Below, piece by piece: positions 32,127-40,509 of a stretch of 54,891 bases of DNA (position 1 is its first letter; the number at the start of each line of letters is the position of its first letter). The stretch comes from a virus, in the IMG/VR virus record IMGVR_UViG_3300032173_000007, positions 1 to 54,891 of that record, one strand, 5' to 3'. Under the pieces are notes generated by a model, which was given only the letters and a program-made list of their open reading frames with translations, searched no databases and was not told where the DNA came from. The position numbers and the translations under genes are program-made.

Positions 32127-32375
32127 TTAATCGCAAATTGCCGCATATCGTGTTGGATTCCAACCCATATTTATTCTTATTTCATGGCGAATCCAATTTA
32201 TCGATATTCTGAGACACAATATATGCCAACCTTTTCTTATTTCATCATAAGATATATCGTATCTTTTGAAATACCATATCCACACCGGAAGGGCGATTGA
32301 TTTTTGGTCTGGCTTTTTTATCTTATGGTTTAGACATGAAAAACCATCTTCTGCTAACCAACGGCACGTATTCAT
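32127..32375 (-). CDS. Small hypothetical protein
   Basis: A near-perfect AAAGGAGGGTAAATA site precedes ATG 32375. The 82-aa product starts MNTCRWLAEDGFSCLNHK with two Cys and is basic and Trp/Ile rich. It has no recognised domain. The other frames here are AT-rich and featureless, so this one is accepted mainly on the ribosome-binding site. Confidence 0.5.
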   Translation of the reverse strand: MNTCRWLAEDGFSCLNHKIKKPDQKSIALPVWIWYFKRYDISYDEIRKGWHILCLRISINWIRHEIRINMGWNPTRYAAICD

Positions 32376-32389
32376 TATTTACCCTCCTT

Positions 32390-32545
32390 TTAAGATAAGG
32401 CAACATCTTCCACCTTGTTTACTTCTACCTTTCTGGGTATCCCATGTGCAAAATGAATAACTACCTTGCCGTGAAATAGTTTATCTATTTCCTTGATAAT
32501 GATAATAGTTTTTCCGTTTTCATTTTGCAATATAATTTTATTCAT
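32390..32545 (-). CDS. DUF2292-like small protein
   Basis: This 51-aa frame starts at ATG 32545 and ends TAA at 32390-32392. IIKEIDKLFHGKVVIHFAHG followed by RKVEVNKVEDV matches the small DUF2292 pattern (a short helix, then two strands '...G.V...h.G....ie..e...'), found in bacteria and phages. Function unknown. Its ribosome-binding site is weak, but it tiles exactly between neighbours. Confidence 0.7.
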   Translation of the reverse strand: MNKIILQNENGKTIIIIKEIDKLFHGKVVIHFAHGIPRKVEVNKVEDVALS

Positions 32546-32553
32546 TTGCCTTA

Positions 32554-32898
32554 TTATTTCTTTTTCATTCGGAATTCTCTATATTCATGGGAGGTCATTT
32601 CTTCTGGCTTTTTCTTTTCTGTCGGTTCAATAGCAATCTTCTCAATCTGAATTTCGACCGTATGATAATCTTCCTTGCCCTTTCTCTCAGACATACTCAT
32701 GGAAGTAATAGAGCCTTCAGCTTGAACAGAGACTCTATCTCCCATTTTCATGTCAGCCACGATGGGTATCTTATCGATCTGTTCCTTCTCAAGACAAAGG
32801 CGAAGGCCATAGGGCCATTCTTCTTGCGGTGGTTCCATGAATTCTTTGAGTTCTTTTTTACTCTTGGGGGGAAGTTTCATATCAATTAAATCTGGCAT
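32554..32898 (-). CDS. Capsid staple-like protein
   Basis: The 114-aa product starts at ATG 32898 behind AAAGGAGG. Its MPDLIDMKLPPKSKKELKEF and WPYGLRLCLEKEQIDKIP, then SVQAEGSITSMSMSERKGK and HTVEIQIEKIAIE match the capsid staple family of phage head proteins, which reinforces shell contacts. The last residues (EEMTSHEYREFRMKKK) resemble the C-terminus of the scaffold. The gene sits in the head module between the portal-side cluster and scaffold. Confidence 0.8.
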   Translation of the reverse strand: MPDLIDMKLPPKSKKELKEFMEPPQEEWPYGLRLCLEKEQIDKIPIVADMKMGDRVSVQAEGSITSMSMSERKGKEDYHTVEIQIEKIAIEPTEKKKPEEMTSHEYREFRMKKK

Positions 32899-32899
32899 C

Positions 32900-33148
32900 C
32901 TATGCCTCCTTTCTTCTTTTTCTTGAACGAGCGACACGGGCAACGGCTCTCGATGAACCCGTAACAGCATTTCTTAAGGCATTACCGGATCGAGCGGGGG
33001 CTCCTGTTGGACGCCACCCATGTTCAACCGCCCGCATCAATCTGACCTGAGCTTCTGCTTTGGCCCTTGTAGTTCCTTTAGCATGAACCCCAGAAGGCCC
33101 GCTTACTGAATATTTCCCACCTTTTACCTTCCGAATAGTGTATGGCAT
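32900..33148 (-). CDS. Basic small protein
   Basis: The 82-aa Arg/Lys/Ala-rich product starts MPYTIRKVKGGKYSVSGPSGVHAKGTT and has a basic tail (RVARSRKRRKEA). The N-terminal part looks like a small beta domain with a repeated GKGTT-type segment typical of phage basic proteins that bind DNA or capsid. GGAGGG precedes the ATG. Function unknown. Confidence 0.7.
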   Translation of the reverse strand: MPYTIRKVKGGKYSVSGPSGVHAKGTTRAKAEAQVRLMRAVEHGWRPTGAPARSGNALRNAVTGSSRAVARVARSRKRRKEA

Positions 33149-33160
33149 ATCAGCCCTCCT

Positions 33161-34420
33161 CTAAAATTCAATCCCCATTGAATTAAGTTTCGCAATTTCT
33201 TCTTCTGCTTGATCTAAGGTTTCAGGAAAAATATCAATAAAGTATCCCTCGATTTGTCTGGCATAATCTTTGACTTTCTCGACTGCCTCTTCACGGCTAT
33301 CGCCTACCGCCACCACTGCGCCGATTTCAGGCAAACCTACACTCTGCGGCACTACATAATACTTTCCATCAATAACCGTCAAATTTCGCAATTTGATATT
33401 ATCCCGAATTTCTTCAGGAAAGCTTATCGCCTGCCAATTTTTATCAGCCCATGCGGAATGAATAAGAAGCTCTGCCGCATGTTTTCCCGCCGGAATCGGC
33501 TCAATACATGTTCCCTCTGCTCCATACCAAAAAATATCCGGTAAATTGGTAAACATAACTTGCTGAACTTCATTGGGGGGACTGCCAGCCCGACAGCATG
33601 GATCTATGACATAACCAATCTCTTCTCTGGTAATTCGCATCTCCGGGCTTATAAAATTCTTGTATCCGTAGGCTTGTAAAGTGGGAGCCAATTTCTCATT
33701 TACGCTGCTGATTTCCTTGAGCAATTCGTTTTTTTCTTCAATGACTCCAAGGTAGCCCTTGTCTTTAATCTCCAATCCCACCATAGCAAGATCGGGGAAT
33801 ACTCCATCTACACAATAACCATCATAAGAAATCTCTACCGCATCATCTATGCTATCTTCTACAATGAATTCCATGATTTTGCTTTTGGCGCCGAGGACAT
33901 GCTCCAGCTCATCCAGTTTGGGTTCAACCAGATCATAGGAAGGGGAATGGAAAGACTCCATATCTCCTCTGGTGCAACTGATTTTAACCCATTGATTACC
34001 ATGATTTCTGAGATAAGCCCGGAGAGCCGGAAGTCCGACTACAACTTTGTAATTACCAATGGGGATTCCCAATCTTTTCATATATTCTTTGGATTCTCGG
34101 CGGCATAGCTCCAATTCCTCTCCTTTTCTGCTTCCCCAGACTCTTTTCCCCATTGCTTCCAACTGAAGTTGGAGTCCCCCGAAATAGACATCGGGGAAGC
34201 AAAAAAGGTCCACTTCCTCAATAATGCTGGAAAAATCATCTACTCTGGTAATGCCTTCAACTCCCTTTCCTATCAAATTCTGGTTTGATCGTGGAAATTG
34301 CGACTCCCACGGGGAGTAATAATAGGTTTTCCCAAAATATTTTGATAATGTTACAGCTATTTCCACGAATAAACCATTATCGTGAACTGCACAGCACTTA
34401 TTTGAATAATCTTGAACCAT
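33161..34420 (-). CDS. ATP-grasp (PurD-like) ligase domain protein
   Basis: The 419-aa protein has an ATP-grasp arrangement resembling phosphoribosylamine-glycine ligase: an N-terminal domain (about residues 1-110), then RRESKEYMKRLGIPIGNYKVVV, a lid-like segment (NQWVKISCTRGDMESF) and later FPDLAMVGLEIKDKGYLGVIEE and ISPEMRITREEIGYVIDPCCRAG. ATP-grasp enzymes form carboxylate-amine bonds using ATP. Purine synthesis seems unlikely because the gene is embedded in the head module. A peptide/ligand conjugation to a virion or host target is possible (inference). The start overlaps the upstream stop (TAATG). Confidence 0.72.
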   Translation of the reverse strand: MVQDYSNKCCAVHDNGLFVEIAVTLSKYFGKTYYYSPWESQFPRSNQNLIGKGVEGITRVDDFSSIIEEVDLFCFPDVYFGGLQLQLEAMGKRVWGSRKGEELELCRRESKEYMKRLGIPIGNYKVVVGLPALRAYLRNHGNQWVKISCTRGDMESFHSPSYDLVEPKLDELEHVLGAKSKIMEFIVEDSIDDAVEISYDGYCVDGVFPDLAMVGLEIKDKGYLGVIEEKNELLKEISSVNEKLAPTLQAYGYKNFISPEMRITREEIGYVIDPCCRAGSPPNEVQQVMFTNLPDIFWYGAEGTCIEPIPAGKHAAELLIHSAWADKNWQAISFPEEIRDNIKLRNLTVIDGKYYVVPQSVGLPEIGAVVAVGDSREEAVEKVKDYARQIEGYFIDIFPETLDQAEEEIAKLNSMGIEF

Positions 34421-34791
34421 TAAAGCTCCATATCATCCAAACTCAGTCCTTCGCTCAATGTTTTAATAATTTTTAAGCCTGCGGACTTGAGTATTTTGGT
34501 TATTGATGCCACCCAGAACAATTTACAGGAACAAATGATTAAATATCCGCCTTCCATATCTTCCCATACATCCCAGGCGATAAAGGACTCAGTAATCGGT
34601 TGGATAAAGGTAAATCCCTTACCTCCTCTGCCTTTATAAGGGTATTCATAAGTTACTTGGCCGGGGACAAGATTTAATCCAATTTCGTCCACGATCTTTT
34701 TTACGATGCTTTCGCATAAATCATAAGAAATTTTCCCTTTAACCACAAAAGTCGCCAGCAATACTCTCGCCCCGAGCTTATCCATTTTCAT
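34420..34791 (-). CDS. S-adenosylmethionine decarboxylase (SpeH)-like fold protein
   Basis: The 123-aa product has the SpeH-type layout: a first strand and helix (about residues 4-30), GFTFIQPITESFIAWDVWED (residues ~60-80) and then LIICSCKLF...ILKSAGL. In active SpeH the core reads TESH...TWPE and autocleavage at Ser makes the pyruvoyl group; here the Ser is kept but the His is Phe. That would argue for a changed or lost activity. It is directly coupled to the ATP-grasp gene. The start at 34791 follows GGAGAG; ATG 34785 is also possible. Confidence 0.55.
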   Translation of the reverse strand: MKMDKLGARVLLATFVVKGKISYDLCESIVKKIVDEIGLNLVPGQVTYEYPYKGRGGKGFTFIQPITESFIAWDVWEDMEGGYLIICSCKLFWVASITKILKSAGLKIIKTLSEGLSLDDMEL

Positions 34792-35122
34792 ACTCTCTCC
34801 AATCAATGCCAAGATTAGCGCACAACAACATTTCTATCCCCTTAGCAATCAGGTGAGCCATTTTATAGGGAGAATCAGGATGTTCACCCGGTTCCCGACA
34901 ATCATTATGAGAAAGATCAAAAGCAGTAATCGCTTCAGAGGATATTCCTTTAGCCTCAGAAAGTATCTGTTCAACTAAAGCATGAACCAACATAATCCTG
35001 GTATATACATCGTTCTGAGAGCCGACAATGTCAAAGACAAGGGTATCATCTTTTATGTAGTAATCGTCATATGTATTATATGGCATTTCTTCTTTCTTCT
35101 TAATATTGACGGCAATTTTCAT
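34778..35122 (-). CDS. Conserved phage hypothetical protein
   Basis: The 114-aa product has FDLSHNDCREPGEHPDSPYKMAHLIAKGIEMLLCANLGIDWREYE, which recalls a family of uncharacterised proteins that end in a helix plus 'GxDWxxYE'. The first half is a mixed alpha/beta segment. Start and stop overlap both neighbours, so it forms part of the ATP-grasp/SpeH-like cluster. Function unknown. Confidence 0.7.
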   Translation of the reverse strand: MKIAVNIKKKEEMPYNTYDDYYIKDDTLVFDIVGSQNDVYTRIMLVHALVEQILSEAKGISSEAITAFDLSHNDCREPGEHPDSPYKMAHLIAKGIEMLLCANLGIDWREYENG

Positions 35123-35289
35123 GGAACTCTGGAATGTTTTGGTTTCCTATAGAAAATATTAGGTTCTGGTTCCTTTGAAACTTTTGGCTCTTCTATATTC
35201 GGAGTCGAAGGAATTCTTAGCTCTTCTGATTTTTTAAACTCAGGCCAGGGAGTAAATTCATCTGCATTTTCAGGAATATCAGTTTTCAT
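35119..35289 (-). CDS. Small Pro/Lys-rich protein (56 aa)
   Basis: The frame starts at ATG 35289, overlapping the portal stop (ATGA), and ends at TGA 35119-35121, overlapping the next gene's ATG. The product is Pro/Glu/Lys-rich and probably unstructured. It may be a tail-like extension of the portal assembly, encoded separately. Tiling on both sides by 4-base overlaps is the support. Confidence 0.6.
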   Translation of the reverse strand: MKTDIPENADEFTPWPEFKKSEELRIPSTPNIEEPKVSKEPEPNIFYRKPKHSRVP

Positions 35290-37646
35290 TTCAGGATAGT
35301 GAATCGATTATAAGGGTTAGTGATAATTACTTTCTTCTCTTCCGGCAAATTTAAAATTGCCTCTGGTTCATACTTATTGAAATAATCCCTTAATTCCCAA
35401 GGAGGATGCAGAGACAAAACAAAATCAGAAGGGGTATATACCCATTTACCCATTTCATTTCTTTCCCGGTGGCCTCCTGGCGTTTCTGGAGTCGAATAGA
35501 TGCTCTCATCGGAGAAGGTAATATGGTGCGGCAACTTGAATTCATCCGATAAATGCTCGCCTTTTGATTGATCGGGAAGATTACCATACTTAGCAATATA
35601 GCTTTCATAGTCATAATCGCCGGGAATGATGGTCCCGGTAGTCTGGGGCACCATTACCTCCGGCCCTTCTTCTCCCACCACATAAGGTTGGCCTTCCTGA
35701 ACCGGGCCACCCTCAGCCCTTGCTGGTATTTTTGTGGCAATTTGCTCTCCTTTGACAGCTTTTAATTGATTATCCAGCTGCAAACCTTCTAACCTGACCT
35801 TCTCTTGCTCAACCTGAATGCTTAATTCCTGCAATTTCAATTGCGCTTCCATAATTTTGGCTTCCAGCAAAGGGTCAGGAGGGGGAGCAGGGGCGGCAGG
35901 AGGGGGTGGAGGAGGTGTTCCCTTATTTTGGGCCCTTTCCGCTATTTTCTTTTCCCGTATCTCGGGTGGAAGCAAATATTCCAATCTTTCCGCCATTTCA
36001 TCGGCACCAGGCCAATCCATAGACTTAGCATACAAATCTCCGATTAAAGGTGCGGCCTGCGGATAGTATTGGATAAATTCACTCATAGATTGTCTTGCTT
36101 CGGTTCTCTGAGTGGTGAAGGAAGGTCCTACGGTAACCACCACATCATAGGTGCCCACAGATAGGTTGTGCAAAATCGGGCCGTCAGGGGTTGTTTCAAC
36201 ATTCACTGCTTCAAACTTTTGCAATCCACCTTCCAATCCCAACCGGATAATTCTTTCTGTGTCCAGAATTCCCGGCGCTACATCCACCAGAACCCGGCCC
36301 AGATGCTCTATGGAACGGGCAAGATTGTCAATAAAAGCAAAAGTCCCGACATCACCTTCCTGTTTCCGTTCCCGAATAGCAAGACCTGAGCGCTCATTGC
36401 TCGGCATACCGAGAGAGGCTCTGTGCAATCCTATGGTATCCCGGATTTCCTGGTCTGTTTCTCTCTTCATCTCTACCATAGCAGAAGAGACCTGGGGCGG
36501 TATCTCCCGTTTAGGGAATCCGGGAGCTTGTTCATCAGAATTGACCAACAAATAAGGAAAGTTCTTGCGGTGGGCTTCTTTCCATTGAGTTTCATGACCG
36601 GCTATTTGTTTCGGGGTGGCAAGATAGGGGGCTTTGGGAGCTAAGGCTACCATTTCAGTATCTGCCGATTGCCAGAAATTATACATTCGTTGGGGGTCTT
36701 TGGCGTTTCTAATCAATCCTCTTACTTTTCGTCTGCCGCCGATATTCAGTTCTTTCCCCCATACGGGGATGACCGGGATATATTTCTTCCCCACCCATTC
36801 TTTTTCATCCAGAATTTTGTTGCCGGACAATAGATACCACTTGATTTTGTAGCTTTTGACTTCGCGCTTCTTCGCTACAACCATCCACGGTTCCAATTTT
36901 TCTACGACAATGCCATCATCCAATTGATAGATGGTTTTAGTCGTCGGTTCCTTAACAAAATATTCAGCAACTCTGACTGTGTTGGCGCTGCACCAACCTT
37001 CTATATAGCGGCTATCGGCTTGGTTGAAGGGCATGGGTTCTTCACCATAGGTTTCCCTGAACTCATCTCTGTCCATGTCGGTAATGATGAAGCAATACTG
37101 GGCGTCGGAGCAATCATATTCAGAGTGCTTTCCCCAGAAGACGGCCAGGGCATTATCAATCTTCTGAATGCGGGCATCCTGTTCAAAAGAATCATCGCTT
37201 ACAAACTCTGTAACCACCCTCATAGCCCCATATCCGCAAGCTACGGCATGTTCAAAGGCATGATCTATGGCGGTATCAGCTTTTGATATTTGCTCAACAT
37301 GTTTAATCCAACCTCCCAGGATTTCAGCTATGGCAGGATCGGCTTTTGAATCTACCGGAATAACTTTGATTGAGGGGCGGTTCATGCGCTGATCACCAAC
37401 GACCTGATCAATGAAAATTGGCATCTTGTTAATACTGATGCAGGGCCTTCCATCCGCTTCTCGCTCCGCCCGGATGTTGGCCGGCCATTGAGCACCTTCA
37501 ATCCCGATAAATTCCAAATCCTCCAAGGCCAATCTGCGGTTTTCATAATCCTCATCCATTGCTTTTTTTAAGCGATCTCTGGCCTCCATGAGGATTTTTT
37601 CTTCATGGCTCAATCCGGCATCTATAGTTTTTATTTTTTTTGCCAT
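35286..37646 (-). CDS. Portal protein (P22-like)
   Basis: The 786-aa protein starts at ATG 37646; a TTG two codons upstream is rejected. Its first ~520 residues match P22-type portals: RRLALEDLEFIGIEGAQWP, INKMPIFIDQVVGDQRMNRPSIKVIP, a wing/stem region and a long helical barrel region. The C-terminal ~150 residues form an extra part with EGQPYVVGEEGPEVMVPQTTG and a beta-like domain. Portals are dodecameric channels through which DNA enters and leaves the head. A hairpin terminator lies directly upstream. Confidence 0.92.
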   Translation of the reverse strand: MAKKIKTIDAGLSHEEKILMEARDRLKKAMDEDYENRRLALEDLEFIGIEGAQWPANIRAEREADGRPCISINKMPIFIDQVVGDQRMNRPSIKVIPVDSKADPAIAEILGGWIKHVEQISKADTAIDHAFEHAVACGYGAMRVVTEFVSDDSFEQDARIQKIDNALAVFWGKHSEYDCSDAQYCFIITDMDRDEFRETYGEEPMPFNQADSRYIEGWCSANTVRVAEYFVKEPTTKTIYQLDDGIVVEKLEPWMVVAKKREVKSYKIKWYLLSGNKILDEKEWVGKKYIPVIPVWGKELNIGGRRKVRGLIRNAKDPQRMYNFWQSADTEMVALAPKAPYLATPKQIAGHETQWKEAHRKNFPYLLVNSDEQAPGFPKREIPPQVSSAMVEMKRETDQEIRDTIGLHRASLGMPSNERSGLAIRERKQEGDVGTFAFIDNLARSIEHLGRVLVDVAPGILDTERIIRLGLEGGLQKFEAVNVETTPDGPILHNLSVGTYDVVVTVGPSFTTQRTEARQSMSEFIQYYPQAAPLIGDLYAKSMDWPGADEMAERLEYLLPPEIREKKIAERAQNKGTPPPPPPAAPAPPPDPLLEAKIMEAQLKLQELSIQVEQEKVRLEGLQLDNQLKAVKGEQIATKIPARAEGGPVQEGQPYVVGEEGPEVMVPQTTGTIIPGDYDYESYIAKYGNLPDQSKGEHLSDEFKLPHHITFSDESIYSTPETPGGHRERNEMGKWVYTPSDFVLSLHPPWELRDYFNKYEPEAILNLPEEKKVIITNPYNRFTILK

Positions 37647-37664
37647 CTCCAATCCCCAAAAAGA

Positions 37665-37698
37665 AAAGGCCGACCTTAAGATGATAAGATCGGCCTTT
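37665..37698 (-). terminator. Terminator upstream of the portal gene
   Basis: A 14-bp stem with one mismatch (37665-37678 with 37685-37698) around GATGAT is followed on the minus strand by TTTTCTTTTTGGGG. It would end transcripts between the terminase block and the portal gene or reduce read-through in the late operon. Confidence 0.75.
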
Positions 37699-37707
37699 GT
37701 CCTCGTA

Positions 37708-37734
37708 AAGACTCCCTTGCGGGGTTGTCTTTTT
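37708..37734 (+). terminator. Second hairpin, plus-strand terminator-like
   Basis: AAGAC/GTCTT outer arms and CCC/GGG inner arms around TTGC (37708-37731) are followed by TTTT on the plus strand. There is no plus-strand gene just upstream, so it may act on antisense transcripts. It stands beside the portal-side terminator. Confidence 0.4.
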
Positions 37735-37761
37735 AATCTGTCTTGAGGTTTAGGCGTTAAT

Positions 37762-37923
37762 CTACTTCAACTTTTTTTGTAATTTCCTTTGAATCCCTTT
37801 TAATGCTTTTAATAAATCAATAATAACTTTTTCGGGAACTTCAACAGTCTTTATATCCTTTTTTTCGATTTTGTCAAGAGTTTTTTTATTACATTCCGAG
37901 ATAGGCGAGACCATCGGAAACAT
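37762..37923 (-). CDS. Small hypothetical protein after terminase
   Basis: The 53-aa product (ATG 37923 behind CGGAGAGATT) overlaps the end of the large terminase by 35 bases. It is helical and basic at the end (LKGIQRKLQKKLK) and has EKKDIKTVEVPEKVIIDLLKAL in the middle. No family is recognised. It is probably a genuine small gene in the DNA-packaging block. Confidence 0.5.
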   Translation of the reverse strand: MFPMVSPISECNKKTLDKIEKKDIKTVEVPEKVIIDLLKALKGIQRKLQKKLK

Positions 37924-39361
37924 TATAATCTCTCCGAATTTTTTCAAAGGGCATGGTTTGGATTTTCGCTTGATAGCCAACGGCAAAACATCTCATCATA
38001 TCTGCCCCATGCACGGCAAAGTTTTGCAATGGTTTATTGTCCAGCTTCTGGTTTTCCTCATCCCATTCCGAGCGATAAGATTCCAGAGCCAGAATTAGCT
38101 TTGCACACTTTCGTTCGTCGAACACACATTGCCCGAGAATATTTCTAACTGCCTCAATACCGTTTAGGACTGCCTGAGTATCCCTTGCTCTTTTTACAAT
38201 TATGATAGGAGCAATACCAAGATTTTCCGCTGTTTCCTTACGAGAGAGAGCAACATCCGTATCTCCACCCAACTCTCTTTTCGCTGCATCATGGGGCATA
38301 TAATGGTCGCCGTATATATAGCCTTTTTCTTTCAAAACTTTTGCATAATGAGAAAGCCCCATGCCATAATTTTCATAATAGTCGATAAATCGGTATTCCC
38401 GGCCTATTTGCTGCATAAAGCCTATGGAGGTGGAGTCGTCAACCCCCAGATCCCAGAAGGTATAAACTTCATGGCCCTGAGAATAGGGAACCGAGCATAT
38501 GCGGCCTGCTTTCCTTGCCTCCGTCATCTGTCTGGCATAATAAACCCCCTTAATGTTGCGGTCGGTAATGGCTTCTTCCTCAGACGCCGGATAATTCTCA
38601 TTGATGTCCTGTTCGGTCATACCGGCCGCCACCATTTGCTCTCTGAAATCCTTGGGCCGGTAAGGATGGGCGGAATAAGGAAGAAAAATTCGCTTAAAAT
38701 TATTCAAACCCCTCATGGTTGCAATGTAAAGGTCCCGGGTCCAATACCATCCAGCCCCCTCCTTAATGGCATTGCTGATGACGATGACCTGACCTTTAGC
38801 CTGCTCGATGCCCGGATAAGAGGCATTGAAAATCGCTTTGGCTAAACGGTTTTTGCAAGTTTCATCCATGATGAGCAAATTGGGGGTTTTGGACTGCGCT
38901 CCCATTTCGGTGGTGGGAAGGCTTTTGATGGTAGAAGTGAGACCATTCTGGTGTTGGAACTCTAAAACTTGTTTGGTGCGGGTTTTGATGGGAGGTAGTA
39001 ACCAAGCAGGGAGGCGATCCATGATGAAATAAACTCGCTCTAAGAACTCAATACTTAACTCTTCGGTTACGGAAATGACAACCGCAAGATAGAGCGGATT
39101 TGTCATAATTTGCCATAGCACATATATGGCGACTATCCAGGTCAAGCCAAGTTGGCGGGCCTTCAAGATGATAAGCAGATTTGATTCGACCAGGGTAGGA
39201 ATGATTTTTCTCTGCTCAGGCCAGAGGCTCATTTTGATTGCCGTCTTGGTCTCTTTGTCCTCGATAAAAACATATTTATCGATAAAATATCGGAGGGATT
39301 TGATAACCTTTTTGCATTCACGAACCTTTTGTTCAAGGCTCAAATTATTCTTCTGTAGCAT
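37889..39361 (-). CDS. Large terminase subunit (terL)
   Basis: The 490-aa protein has the ATPase adenine/Walker A-type KARQLGLTW at about residues 67-75, Walker B LLIMDE at ~162-167, and a nuclease-domain core with FWDLGVDDSTSIGF at ~303-316 and HGADMMRCFA near the C-terminus. It packages DNA into the prohead and cuts it by headful or at a cos/pac site. The start at 39361 was chosen over 39385 because GGAG is correctly spaced. It overlaps the KTSC-domain gene. Confidence 0.93.
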   Translation of the reverse strand: MLQKNNLSLEQKVRECKKVIKSLRYFIDKYVFIEDKETKTAIKMSLWPEQRKIIPTLVESNLLIILKARQLGLTWIVAIYVLWQIMTNPLYLAVVISVTEELSIEFLERVYFIMDRLPAWLLPPIKTRTKQVLEFQHQNGLTSTIKSLPTTEMGAQSKTPNLLIMDETCKNRLAKAIFNASYPGIEQAKGQVIVISNAIKEGAGWYWTRDLYIATMRGLNNFKRIFLPYSAHPYRPKDFREQMVAAGMTEQDINENYPASEEEAITDRNIKGVYYARQMTEARKAGRICSVPYSQGHEVYTFWDLGVDDSTSIGFMQQIGREYRFIDYYENYGMGLSHYAKVLKEKGYIYGDHYMPHDAAKRELGGDTDVALSRKETAENLGIAPIIIVKRARDTQAVLNGIEAVRNILGQCVFDERKCAKLILALESYRSEWDEENQKLDNKPLQNFAVHGADMMRCFAVGYQAKIQTMPFEKIRRDYNVSDGLAYLGM

Positions 39362-39566
39362 CAATCCGCTCCGCCTCAAATCCACCGTTGACGATTTCGT
39401 TTTTCACCGCCCTTCCTTTTGAATCGGCAGCCATAATAGACTCATAAAGGTCGGGTGGAACGCCATTATAGCGATAAACTTTACCGCTCATAAAGGTTAC
39501 TTCAAGAACTTCATTTTCATAGCCGATAGACTCAACATAGCTGGACTTAACGGGAATTCTTTCCAT
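39345..39566 (-). CDS. KTSC domain protein
   Basis: The 73-aa product matches the KTSC pattern: VKSSYVESIGYENEVLEVTFMSGKVYRYNGVPPDLYESIMAADSKGRAV, with the hallmark SS..I..IGY and YxYxxVP elements. KTSC proteins bind nucleic acid or other ligands by prediction; no tested role is known to me. It ends inside the terminase gene. Its ribosome-binding site is GAGAGTC-like. Confidence 0.85.
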   Translation of the reverse strand: MERIPVKSSYVESIGYENEVLEVTFMSGKVYRYNGVPPDLYESIMAADSKGRAVKNEIVNGGFEAERIDATEE

Positions 39567-39924
39567 CCGACTCTCCTTTCAGAACATTTTCCGGTATGAC
39601 ATTGACAACTCTGCTCTCCGGTGTATCCTTGCAGACTTTGCATCCTCTTAGATTGGTGAAGCGAATACTATCTCTTATCACTGAATTGGGAGCATCGCAA
39701 TCGAAATTAACCACTCTGTTTTCTGCCACCGCCTGATTAATAGCATTTTCAAGGCTGATGATGGTTTGTATCCGTTTCTTCAAGTTTTCTCCTCCTTTCT
39801 CTAATGAGCTAAGAATATCAAGAGAAGTTTGTAGCCGGGCAAGATTAGTTTTAATTTCCCTCATATTGGCGAGAATATCTGATTGAAGTTTCTCGATCTC
39901 CTGTCTCGCTTGCCGGTCTTTCAT
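39547..39924 (-). CDS. Hypothetical coiled-coil protein with CxxC
   Basis: The 125-aa product, from ATG 39924 behind GAGGAGACA, has an N-terminal coiled coil (about residues 5-70, LQSDILANMREIKTNLARLQTSLDIL) and a Cys pair CKVC near residue 96. No family is recognised. It may be a terminase accessory; it lies just upstream of terL. Confidence 0.65.
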   Translation of the reverse strand: MKDRQARQEIEKLQSDILANMREIKTNLARLQTSLDILSSLEKGGENLKKRIQTIISLENAINQAVAENRVVNFDCDAPNSVIRDSIRFTNLRGCKVCKDTPESRVVNVIPENVLKGESDGKNSR

Positions 39925-40063
39925 CTTCTGTCTCCTCATCGTCAAAATACATATCAATCCCGCATTCGCATCGATAGAGCCTCCCGTATTTAGAATGTTT
40001 AATGAATCTTTTATCGGTGGGTTGCATCAGGCGCCCGCACCAGCACCGAGGAAGAGACGTCAT
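39851..40063 (-). CDS. Small zinc-ribbon protein
   Basis: The 70-aa product has CWCGRLM and CECGIDMY, forming a treble-clef-like zinc pair near residues 7-34, and an acidic tail. The ATG has GGAGGGGAAAA upstream. It overlaps the neighbouring gene by 74 bases, which is common in this late operon. Function unknown. Confidence 0.65.
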   Translation of the reverse strand: MTSLPRCWCGRLMQPTDKRFIKHSKYGRLYRCECGIDMYFDDEETEDERPASETGDRETSIRYSRQYEGN

Positions 40064-40202
40064 TTTTCCCCTCCCAGAATTTGCACCCTTTGTCCACTAT
40101 GGTGGGAGGAATTTGCTTTCCTTTCTCACCAAACCAGGTGCAGAAGCCGAGGAAGGTGTCAGAACTATTGATGTTCTGGAATCGGCAGGTCCAGCAATTC
40201 AT
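40011..40202 (-). CDS. Small Cys-rich protein
   Basis: The 63-aa product, MNCWTCRFQ...FCTWF...GCKFWEG, has the pattern of small zinc-binding proteins near recombination or terminase genes. It starts at ATG 40202 instead of the TTG 40208 because ATG is more usual. Function unknown. Confidence 0.6.
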   Translation of the reverse strand: MNCWTCRFQNINSSDTFLGFCTWFGEKGKQIPPTIVDKGCKFWEGKNDVSSSVLVRAPDATHR

Positions 40203-40509
40203 CGTCAAAGTGTAGATGGTTATCCCGTAGAACCTGAAAGAGTCCCTCCGCCAACTGGTCTATTGCGGTATCGGCTAAACTGGTTTCAAGGTAGCGATAA
40301 GTAATGTGGTGGAGAATCTCATGAAGAAAAGTTGTTGCCAGGTCAGATTCCGTTCTGAATCTCTTGTCTGTGGTAAGGCGGCTGAGTTCGATAATCCCGG
40401 CACCGCCAATAGAGAGCCCGGCAACGAAGTCATTATTCAGAATACAGGTATCGATAACTCGAATGTCTATCCAATGTCCGGCAATTTTGATTCTATCGGG
40501 AATCCTCAT
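40165..40509 (-). CDS. Metallopeptidase-like (HExxH) protein
   Basis: The 114-aa product carries ATTFLHEILHHITYRY, an HExxH with a following His (HEILHH), in the middle. The rest has an alpha/beta core (DIRVIDTCILNNDFVAGLSIGGAGIIELSR). Such compact HExxH proteins in phage terminase regions may be gluzincin-like prohead maturation or host-target proteases, though this is inference. It is coupled (ATGA) to the next gene. Confidence 0.65.
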   Translation of the reverse strand: MRIPDRIKIAGHWIDIRVIDTCILNNDFVAGLSIGGAGIIELSRLTTDKRFRTESDLATTFLHEILHHITYRYLETSLADTAIDQLAEGLFQVLRDNHLHFDDELLDLPIPEHQ

